NCBI RefSeq assembly: GCF_002289565.1
Contig: NZ_NTFY01000067.1
Location: 50,662 to 114,661, forward strand
Direction: 5' to 3'
Origin: Rhodopirellula sp. SM50
GTDB taxonomy: Bacteria > Planctomycetota > Planctomycetia > Pirellulales > Pirellulaceae
Length of the DNA: 64,000 nucleotides
Positions 59,401 to 64,000 of the stretch are shown piece by piece. A program made the translations under genes and the position numbers. Every line of letters begins with the position of its first letter. The first letter of the stretch is position 1. Below the pieces are notes generated by a model. It worked only from the letters and a program-made list of their open reading frames with translations, was not told the DNA's origin and did no database searches.

Positions 59401-60073
59401 CCATTTGGTTTTCGCCGGATTGCAGATTCTGGCAGGCCATGTGCACCGCGATCAGCGACGAAGAACACGCCGTGTCGATCGCGACGCTTTCGCCACGCAA
59501 GTCGAAACAATACGAGATGCGGTTGGCGGCGATGCTGCTGCTGCCGCCGGTGTTGCTGTACGGGCCGATCACGCCGCGGTCACGGTAACTGAGCGCACCG
59601 ACGGCGTAGTCGAAACTGGAAATCCCGACGTGAACGGAAATCGGTCGGCCCGCCATCGATTCGAGCGGCACCCCGGCGTCCTCGGTCGCCCGATACGCCG
59701 TCTCCAACAACATCCGCTGCTGGGGGTCCATCGAAGCCGCTTCTCGCGGCGAAATCCCGAACAGTTGCGGATCAAATTGGTCGATCCCGTCGACATAGCC
59801 CCCCCAACGACTCTGCGTTTTTCCCGGTCGGGCGTGCCCCGGAGCATAGAACTTCTCCAGGCTCCAGCGGTCTTGTGGAGTCAATGTGATGGCATCGCGT
59901 CCCATTTCGAGCAACCGCCAATAGCTCTCAGGGGAGTCGCAGCCACCTGGAAATCGGCATCCGATTCCGATGATGGCGATAGGGCGAAAGTCTTTCGTCA
60001 CAGGTTTGATCAAGGGTGCGGAGTCTGGAAATCGTAAGGGGCCGAAATCTCTCTGGCATGCCGTCCGGACCAC
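53447..60073 (-). CDS. Highly reducing type I polyketide synthase, KS-AT-DH-ER-KR-ACP
   Basis: The 2208-residue protein starts at a GTG (complement of 60071-60073) preceded by GAAGG; GTG 60001 is an alternative. Domains: KS (about 30-450; active Cys203 in DTACSSS, His338 in EAHGTGTPIGD, His376 in KTNIGHLEAG), AT (about 560-860; Ser654 in GHSVGE, specificity region YAFHS), DH (about 925-1200; His953 in ADHRVRNACMMP), a structural KR half, ER (from about 1490; GLNFSDVMKSL, NADPH loop SASGGVGIAAMQLAKLGGA), KR (from about 1806; LAGGLGGFG) and ACP (about 2106; GLDSLMAVEM). All domains look active, so one extension with full reduction is expected per cycle. There is no loading domain and no methyltransferase. 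Confidence 0.95.
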   Translation of the reverse strand: MVRTACQRDFGPLRFPDSAPLIKPVTKDFRPIAIIGIGCRFPGGCDSPESYWRLLEMGRDAITLTPQDRWSLEKFYAPGHARPGKTQSRWGGYVDGIDQFDPQLFGISPREAASMDPQQRMLLETAYRATEDAGVPLESMAGRPISVHVGISSFDYAVGALSYRDRGVIGPYSNTGGSSSIAANRISYCFDLRGESVAIDTACSSSLIAVHMACQNLQSGENQMALAGGVNALILPDFFVAFSQLGVLSPDGRCKTFDASANGYVRSEGAGMVLLKRLDDAIADGDSIYAVIQGSSTNQDGRTDGMTVPSQTAQQALIESALQSAGLAGRAISYVEAHGTGTPIGDPIEARAISHCYGRTGSSVCRIGSVKTNIGHLEAGAGIASVIKVALSLKHQTIPAHLNFETPNPDIQFDANGLRVPRSTEPWDCDGPRLAGINGFGYGGANAHVILGQPPQEVPKRIAPAVDTPPLMLPISAHDKTALAETASRLADWLDQGDVCLADVVATAARRRTHHDWRSVVVGRDRRDWVRQLRDIAGDCESHAQRVHLNSHGQDAPSTPPIAFVCSGQGPQWWAMGRGLLESNSIFRDTIERCDREFSKHVAWSLIEELRRGEDESRMNETAIAQPSLFALQVALAAVWQSKGIRPSIIVGHSVGEIAAAHVAGALDFTDACLVAIHRGRTMDAATSKGAMIAVGLSPQEIEPWIAPLGDRVSIAAINGPASLTVSGCDVEIEALFQRLDQAGIFCRRLDVEYAFHSAQMDPVRDELLRSLATIQPKPTHTPFVSTVTGDVMPGTEVDGEYWWQNVRKSVRFSDAMDVLARQGIELAIEVGPHPVLRYAIAECFAKHQQSILAVASLNRKKDDDTVMAESLGQLYAWGYPLDWNLNAPADARYVKLPAMVMNRQSLWFESYESKLSRQSNPGESILGQRLDGPAPSWQTRIDLRLQGSLADHRVRNACMMPAAAMLELAIATGAVVGDEDAVSLKRFRLQNPCLLGEDAPVRIQIDYAPQRRQVSLSCSGIDQSNWQPLAVADLSSIASARLSDRPALDEARRRATESVSADRLYRYCDQLGLNYGPRFRGVTEGWRGPYEAIVAVEFPDAEDVRDAADPLGFGSALLDSCFHGMIIASPNFDDVIDGLYLPQQIASFDVFRKACSPLTAHVRLISKDDYRMIADIDIYDADQNHCIAIRRFESVSVTRMNLEGSVDELLYRYVWKPAAMTQPHDADTENRKWLVFCDQSGLADELLDRLPAGEKIITVQHGANFKRLRDESFIIDPENRDEFDRLLTDIGDGVTDAVYLWGLDSPDNVELSGDTLNKSTVLTTLAPLHLVAAWQSAADSSRQSNIARLSLVTCGAQPPDETMLPISVAAGPLIGFGRVIASECSRFKTKLIDLAPTESPNVASPIADDLLAELVGRIDDEDEVMIRDSIRWVRRFVPVEEQPLHPESRRRSPSALRLGDSSSIDQLRYESVPSVRPAEGQVEIEILATGLNFSDVMKSLDLYPGLPDGPVLLGAECSGRISRVGPEITEFKVGDEVIAVAPGSFATHVIVNQHLVAAKPKSISHQQAATIPIAFLTAEYALNECARIRPGERVLIHSASGGVGIAAMQLAKLGGARLLATAGTDEKREFVRQLGAEAVMNSRDLQFARETLEQTDGEGVDTILNSLPGEAIPKGLSILKTGGRFLEIGKRDIYSDASLGLEIFKNNLALFAIDLDQLFREQPERMGQMLRRLVTRFDSGELSPLPVTTFDVDETRDAFRFMQQGKHIGKVVVDYREAPSDVFAGQYEPLRLSAERTYWLAGGLGGFGLRVAQWLVDCGAKHLVLGGRSAVVAADTQSVLEEWTAAGIDVRVMPVDLTSTASVQSVVDQIDRDCPPLAGVFHTAMILEDRLLVDLDRATLDRVLGPKVLGGWNLHAATCDQDLDHFVLFSSLSSIFGHAGQANYAAANAFLDSLAHYRRSLGMPGLALNWGHVGQVGYLARRSELSERLERQGVLTFSADEAMRCLEQAMQTDAVQQSVLRMDWMRWRGLGITGEVSPRFAHLLRGMPEETSDGDRLATAAEVREATADARDAMVAKIIGFKAASLLGIALENMPWDRTLLSMGLDSLMAVEMRNWIESRLEIDLPISELMRSESLREVCRNVSTIIDASTSQPNPAATTDAETGDQETSGVTAAELLEQLPAMSDANVDALLAQLLDGTVPGQPRE

Positions 60074-60332
60074 AAAACACCTTCATCCGAGGGGGCATCG
60101 TGCGCGGTCTGCATCAGCCCCTGCGTCAAACGTGGAGGCAACGCTTAAGTCGTACTGACAAAATTTAAGCGTTCGGGAAGCGTGAGACGACACGATGGTC
60201 CATGAAACCGTGTGCTAACGCTATGAAGCAATGCTTCACAGCGTAGCCTGTGTGCCTTCCCCTTCCCCGTGCAACCGCAAGTGCCGTTCCACTCGGCTGA
60301 AATCGGGGGCACCGATTCGCCGGTGACGCCCG
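60074..60332. other. Gap upstream of the PKS gene, probable promoter region
   Basis: The 259 bp contain a short palindrome (tgaagcaatgcttca at about 60224-60238), the core of which also occurs near 21702 (atgcttcatagcgt). A GAAGG site lies 6 bp before the PKS GTG. No -10/-35 pair was recognised with confidence and no gene is present. Confidence 0.5.
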
Positions 60333-61511
60333 TCAGGAGTTTCGCAGTGCTTCGGTCGGCATTACCGAAGCGGCTCGTTTGGCTGGCAACACCGCCCCGA
60401 GCAGCCCGATAAAGACCGCCAAAACCGTACCTTCCAACAACGTCGCTGCGTCGATTGCGGGCACCAGCACCCCGCGAACCGCGGGATGTCTGCTCATTGC
60501 ATCGGTGGCAAGGATTGCGAGGCCGCCGCCAAAAAAACTGGCCAGTAACGCCAGCATGATCGATTCGGAGACGATCATGCCGATCACACGCCGCCGCGGC
60601 CAGCCGACGGCGCGGAGCACGCCGATCTCACGCGTCCGCTCCAACACACTGGTCATCATCGTGTTGAGCGTCCCGATCGCCCCGATCGCCAGAGCGATGA
60701 TCGACGTCATCCAGGCCATCGCCGAGGCGAGTTGCATCCGCGTGTCGGTCCCCACGAATTCATCCGTCGTCATCGCGTGAAGCCGGCTGTCGATCGCGTG
60801 AATCTGGTCGACAATCGATCGCGCGTCACCACGGTCGACCGCCCGATCCAGCACCACGTTGATGTAGGTCACTTGCCCGTTGCGGTCGGAAATCGCTTGC
60901 AGTTGATCCAGCGGCATAATCATCGAACCGTTTTCCCAAACGCTCGGGCTCTCAAAAATCCCGTTCACGACGTACGGTTCCTCGAAAATCATCACGTTCT
61001 GTCCGACCGATAGCCCCGCACGTTCGGCCAAGTGAATCCCCAGAGAAAGCTGTTTCGGCGGCGTGTCCCCTGACCCGGCTGTCTCCGCCGAGCCGCCTGC
61101 CTCCGCCGAGTCGGCTGTCACTCCGGAGCGTTGCTCGCGCCAACGGAAATCCTCACGCAGCCAGCTGTCCGCTGCGATGCCCATCGTGGGGACGCCGAAG
61201 ATCTGTTGGTCTTCCAGCGAAAGCGTGTCCAGCAAAACGCCGGCGGCCCGGGCTACGCCGTCGAGTCGTTCGATCTGCCCGGCTGCCTCTTCGCTGACAC
61301 TGCTGCTCAATCGATCCGCGGTGCCTTGGCGGGAAACCACGATGTCGATCGAGTGGGATTCGTAGATGTCCGCGAACGACTCGGTGAATCCCTTGGCGAT
61401 CCCCCGCAGCGCGACGACCGACGCGACCGCCATCGTCAACGCGATCAGGGTCAGCGCAGCCCGCAGGGGGCGGCGAGTCAGGTTTTTCAGGATTAACGCG
61501 CTAAATCGCAT
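60333..61511 (-). CDS. FtsX/MacB-type ABC transporter permease
   Basis: The ATG at 61511 (MRFSALILKNLTRRPLRAAL) gives 392 residues; the frame extends to 61559 without protein character. One membrane span lies near the N-terminus (AALTLIALTMAVASVVALRG), followed by a large extracytoplasmic domain (about 45-260, MacB_PCD type) and three C-terminal spans (MTSIIALAIGAIGTLNTMMT, MLALLASFFGGGLAILAT, TVLAVFIGLLGAVLPAKRAA) with the family's RTREIGVLRAVGWPRRRVIG. Such permeases export lipoproteins, peptides or drugs together with a LolD/MacB ATPase. No ATPase gene is adjacent. It is 259 bp upstream of the PKS on the same strand, so a link to product export is possible but unproven. Confidence 0.9.
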   Translation of the reverse strand: MRFSALILKNLTRRPLRAALTLIALTMAVASVVALRGIAKGFTESFADIYESHSIDIVVSRQGTADRLSSSVSEEAAGQIERLDGVARAAGVLLDTLSLEDQQIFGVPTMGIAADSWLREDFRWREQRSGVTADSAEAGGSAETAGSGDTPPKQLSLGIHLAERAGLSVGQNVMIFEEPYVVNGIFESPSVWENGSMIMPLDQLQAISDRNGQVTYINVVLDRAVDRGDARSIVDQIHAIDSRLHAMTTDEFVGTDTRMQLASAMAWMTSIIALAIGAIGTLNTMMTSVLERTREIGVLRAVGWPRRRVIGMIVSESIMLALLASFFGGGLAILATDAMSRHPAVRGVLVPAIDAATLLEGTVLAVFIGLLGAVLPAKRAASVMPTEALRNS

Positions 61512-61589
61512 CGTGACCGGCAAAATCGGGAGATTGGTGTTGCAGCGGACGCCCCGCAACCGGCAAAAGCAAAGTTTGGCCGGCGGAGC

Positions 61590-61744
61590 CTAGTGCTGCG
61601 TCAACTTGTAGACTGAGGGTGCCGCGGAAAAGGGGGCAGGTACCAAAAATGCGAAGCACCCTTCGGGCCATTTGGTTTGCGGTACCTGACCCCTTTTCCG
61701 CTCGACGAACGCAACCCGAACCTTTCACGCTGACACAGCACTAG
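61590..61744. repeat. Complete CTAG-bounded inverted-repeat element (family B), MITE-like
   Basis: The ends are CTAGTGCTGCGTCAACTTG and, as reverse complement, CTAGTGCTGTGTCAGCGTG. A second inverted pair inside (gccgcggaaaagggggcagg tacc against ggtacctgaccccttttccg c) encloses a short centre. At 155 bp and without a gene it looks like a non-autonomous transposable element. The CTAG at each end may be a target duplication or part of the repeat. Confidence 0.88.
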
Positions 61745-61894
61745 TTTCACCGATTTCACCCAGCCTGTCGATTCACCCTCACCATGACCCCGCACCCGAT
61801 CGACAACGCGGAAACACCCCACCAGATCGCCACCGGCGACCAGAAGGTCGTGCAGTCTTCGATGCCACCTTCCTGGCCGGAACGTCGAGCAGCT

Positions 61895-62170
61895 TCGAAA
61901 GTCACTCTGCCGGCAGGAGGGTCGAGCGAAGCGAGGGGAGGTCGAACGCTGGATCGCGGCGTTCATCTCACAAGTGGTGGGCGCGCGGCAAACAGCAACG
62001 CATACCCGCTTGTCACTACGCTCGACTCTACCAGCGCCCACGCGGCGCCCCTCGCTTACGCGTCGGGCTGGCATGATCACGCTGATTTCGGAACATCGAC
62101 TCAATCGACAGTCTGCGAGCCGTCCGGTCTCAGCGTGACACACCGGAGGGCTCGCGCCCTGACGCTAACC
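61895..62170. repeat. Compound repeat: family E fragment, family D copy 2, family C half
   Basis: From 61901 to 61949 the sequence matches 43654-43704 (family E). From 62042 to 62110 it is the inverted copy of 10275-10345 (family D). From 62145 to 62170 (ggagggctcgcgccctgacg ctaac) it is a family C half. The reading frame that continues into the SppA-like gene is open across all three. Confidence 0.85.
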
Positions 62171-63298
62171 ACTGCTTCACCGCATTGCCTGCGGCGGCGC
62201 GATCCCACGCTGCTCCTGTTGCTCTTCGCCGTGTTGCTCTGCGGCGGTTGCGGCAGCAAGGTGTTTCGGCACAACGGCGCGGTCAACATGGCCGGCGGGT
62301 TCAACATGACCGGCGACATGACCGTCGACGGCAAGATGGACATGGGCGAGTTGAAAACGACGGTCAGTTTGAGTCCCAACAGCCGCGCGACGCCGCTGAC
62401 TCCCATCGTCGTCTCCGGCCAGGCGACGCGGAGCGAAAAACTTGCGGTTTTGGACGTGGACGATTTCCTGGTCGATCGCAACGTCGGCGGGATCGGCTCG
62501 ATGGGTGAAAACCCGGTCGCCTTGTTCCACGAAAAGATCGACGCGATTCGCAACGACAAAGACATCAAAGCCGTCGTCCTGCGAATCAACTCGCCCGGCG
62601 GTGGCGTCACGGCGTCGGACATCATGTGCCACGAATTGGCTCGGCTGAAACAAGATCGCGACCTGCCGATCATCGCCAACATCATGACCGTCGGAACCGG
62701 CGGTGCCTACTATCTGGCCAATCACTGTGACGCCATCATCGCGCACCCGACCAGCATCGTCGGTGGCATCGGCGTGATCTTGAACCTCTACAACCTGCAA
62801 GACACGATGGGTCAGTTCAACGTTCTGGCGATGCCGATCAAGAGCGGCGAAAGAATCGACGCCGGAACGCCCGAACGCCCAATCGAGGCGGACGAACTGG
62901 TGATGTTGCAACGGATCGCCGATGGGTTCCACCAGCGATTGATCGATCAAGTCAAATCGAAACGGCCCAAGCTGGCCGAGTCAGAGGACCAATGGTCCGA
63001 CGGCAGTGTGATGACGGGAAACGAAGCCCAGTCGATGGGGTTGGTCGATGGAGTCGGCTACCTCGACACCGCGATCGAATTGGCCAAACAGCAAGCCGGA
63101 CTAAAACCCGACGACCGCGTCGTGATGTATCGACGCGAGAACGATCCCGCCTACACCCCGCTCGACGTCTCGCCCAACCAACCCGTCTTCAGTTCGCTGA
63201 TCCCGCTCCGCGTCCCCGGGCTCGACCGCAGCACCATGCCGACGTTTCTGTACCTGTGGCAAAGCGATCCCGCGATGGCGAGCCTGGCGCGACCCTAA
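62135..63298 (+). CDS. Lipoprotein-like S49 (SppA) family protein lacking usual catalytic residues
   Basis: The frame is open from 61784, but the region up to about 62170 is repeat DNA. Plausible starts are GTG 62135 or CTG 62189; the latter gives LRRRDPTLLLLLFAVLLCGG followed by Cys, a textbook lipoprotein signal. The body shows the S49 layout: VLDVDDFLVDRNVGGIGSMG, KIDAIRNDKDIKAVVLRINS, PGGGVTASDIMCHELARLK, TVGTGGAYYLANHCDAIIAH, SIVGGIGVI, IKSGERIDAGTPERPIEADE. In bacterial SppA the nucleophile is Ser in a SGGY motif and the base is Lys in a SG-x-x-K-D motif. Here the positions read Thr (about 188) and Ile (about 240). Either the chemistry differs or the protein is an inactive homologue. 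Confidence 0.85.
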   Translation: MTHRRARALTLTTASPHCLRRRDPTLLLLLFAVLLCGGCGSKVFRHNGAVNMAGGFNMTGDMTVDGKMDMGELKTTVSLSPNSRATPLTPIVVSGQATRSEKLAVLDVDDFLVDRNVGGIGSMGENPVALFHEKIDAIRNDKDIKAVVLRINSPGGGVTASDIMCHELARLKQDRDLPIIANIMTVGTGGAYYLANHCDAIIAHPTSIVGGIGVILNLYNLQDTMGQFNVLAMPIKSGERIDAGTPERPIEADELVMLQRIADGFHQRLIDQVKSKRPKLAESEDQWSDGSVMTGNEAQSMGLVDGVGYLDTAIELAKQQAGLKPDDRVVMYRRENDPAYTPLDVSPNQPVFSSLIPLRVPGLDRSTMPTFLYLWQSDPAMASLARP

Positions 63299-63384
63299 CG
63301 GCCGCCGGCTGCGTAGAAAGTTTTCGCTCACGACAAGCCCGAAGCGCAAGCAGCCGGTCGATTTAATCCGATCACAGGTGGGAT

Positions 63385-63477
63385 CAGCCGTTTCGCGCGA
63401 GCGTACGGGCCCTCTCCAGTGGAAACGATGCTTACGCGGTATTGCGTCGAAGCCCGTAGGCTCGCGCCATACGGCTG
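63385..63477. repeat. Family L palindrome
   Basis: Arms cagccgtttcgcgcgagcgt acgggc (63385-63410) and gcccgtaggctcgcgccata cggctg (63452-63477) are imperfect inverted repeats. The same sequence appears inside the nested element at about 14018-14095. Confidence 0.88.
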
Positions 63478-63556
63478 ATTACATCGATAGGCCGCTCGCG
63501 CTACTGCTTGGATTCCATTCAATACCGCACGAAGTGTCGCTGTCCCGCGAGTCGCG

Positions 63557-63904
63557 ATGTCAAACACCAAGCACCATCAACCGTCCCCAACGCCCCACAC
63601 CCCAACGATCTTCGGTGACTTGAAAAATCCCCGATTGATCTGGGCCAAAGGCATCCTGTTTTTTCTGCTCGGTCTACTCTCGACCGCCTTACTCGTCTCC
63701 CGCATGCCGGGGCTGAGCGAGATCGCGCTGCTGTGCATTTGCATCTGGGCGTTCTGCCGAGCCTACTACTTCGCGTTCTACGTAGTCCAGCACTACGTCG
63801 ATCCGACGTACCGCTTTGCCGGCCTCGGTTCCTTCGCAAAATACATCTGCAAACACCGGCGATCAAGCGACAGAGATTCAAGAAACGACCCGTCGATAAA
63901 CTGA
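63557..63904 (+). CDS. Small membrane protein, function unknown
   Basis: The 115-residue protein has a short polar N-terminus and two hydrophobic segments (ILFFLLGLLSTALLVS about 33-48, and IALLCICIWAFCRAYYFAFY about 56-75). A basic C-terminus (YICKHRRSSDRDSRND) suggests that end is cytoplasmic. I recognise no family. A longer minus-strand frame covers the same DNA but is Arg- and Ser-rich and lacks protein character, so the plus-strand reading is preferred. Confidence 0.7.
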   Translation: MSNTKHHQPSPTPHTPTIFGDLKNPRLIWAKGILFFLLGLLSTALLVSRMPGLSEIALLCICIWAFCRAYYFAFYVVQHYVDPTYRFAGLGSFAKYICKHRRSSDRDSRNDPSIN

Positions 63905-63936
63905 GCCGTGACGCGTAAGATGTAACGTGGATTGTC

Positions 63937-63970
63937 AAGGGCGTCGAGCGTGATGACGCTTCCTTTTTTT
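63937..63970 (+). terminator. Possible rho-independent terminator
   Basis: A short stem (aagggcgtc against gacgctt, loop gagcgtgat) is followed by ttccttttttt, 33 bp after the stop of the small membrane protein gene. Confidence 0.45.
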
Positions 63971-64000
63971 GCATCTTTTTGTCGCTTCGGTTAGGGTGGT

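Noticed and set aside
61601..62143. Minus-strand frame reading SRCSEISVIMPARRVSEGR
   Set aside because: The peptide comes from a dispersed repeat (family D), also at 10261, so it is a repeat translation rather than a gene.
63519..63974. Minus-strand frame of 151 codons over the small membrane protein
   Set aside because: Arg/Ser-rich with no hydrophobic segments or motifs; the plus-strand frame has two clear hydrophobic segments.

Overview
ORGANISM. The window is high-GC bacterial DNA with the gene repertoire of a planctomycete of the Pirellulales (Rhodopirellula / Rubripirellula / Stieleria type). This is inferred from family content. The markers are a planctomycete cytochrome (PSCyt1-DUF1549-DUF1553) next to a DUF1501 protein, a DUF1559-like secreted protein, a PEP-CTERM protein, ECF sigma factors, paired ExbD proteins, Hanks-type kinases, futalosine-pathway menaquinone genes, a dihydropteroate-synthase-like protein of the methanopterin type, and many dispersed palindromic repeats. 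No rRNA, tRNA, CRISPR array or complete transposase was found. LAYOUT. 1-10 kb: a SpoU/TrmH rRNA methyltransferase cut by the window edge, a secreted propeller-like protein, a DapA/NAL-family aldolase, the DUF1501 + PSCyt1 pair, a D-2-hydroxyacid dehydrogenase and a DUF547 protein. 10-19 kb: a TVP38-type membrane protein, dapF-xseA (overlapping), a divergent sigma-70-like protein, a PQQ-propeller protein with a DPFG-rich tail, and a GAF/HD-GYP response protein. 19-30 kb: a TonB-dependent receptor, a surface protein with an inverse-autotransporter-like barrel and a long beta-helix, an ECF sigma factor with a small membrane partner, two coupled secreted proteins and a PEP-CTERM protein. 30-37 kb: an exbD pair, transketolase, and a minus-strand operon read as plcP-like phosphoesterase, btaA, btaB and the remnant of a third gene. 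37-49 kb: a probable pseudokinase, a tetrahaem cytochrome, mqnA-mqnC-scpA, an RluA-type pseudouridine synthase, the methanopterin-type DHPS-like protein, an active-looking kinase coupled to an inositol-monophosphatase-like protein, and a flavin-reductase-like protein. 49-60 kb: a two-protein assembly line made of a highly reducing type I PKS (KS-AT-DH-ER-KR-ACP) followed by a one-module NRPS (C-A-T-TE). 60-64 kb: an orphan FtsX/MacB-type permease, a lipoprotein-like S49 (SppA) homologue lacking the usual catalytic residues, and a small membrane protein. HOW THE GENES WORK TOGETHER. Two systems stand out. First, the plcP-btaA-btaB order is a complete phospholipid-to-betaine-lipid route: a phosphoesterase frees diacylglycerol, BtaA adds the homoserine head group and BtaB trimethylates it, as expected for membrane remodelling under phosphate limitation. 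Second, the PKS-NRPS pair should make a reduced acyl chain joined to one amino acid and released by the thioesterase. No accessory genes or phosphopantetheinyl transferase lie in the window. REPEATS. At least ten dispersed or tandem repeat families fill nearly every longer gap. Several touch genes: a CTAG-bounded inverted-repeat element supplies the TAG stop codon of two genes, the GTGGCGTAAGCTTCCAGC family supplies the TAA of a third, a 75-bp palindrome ends the third gene of the btaAB operon, and repeat sequence occupies the 5' end of the SppA-like reading frame.
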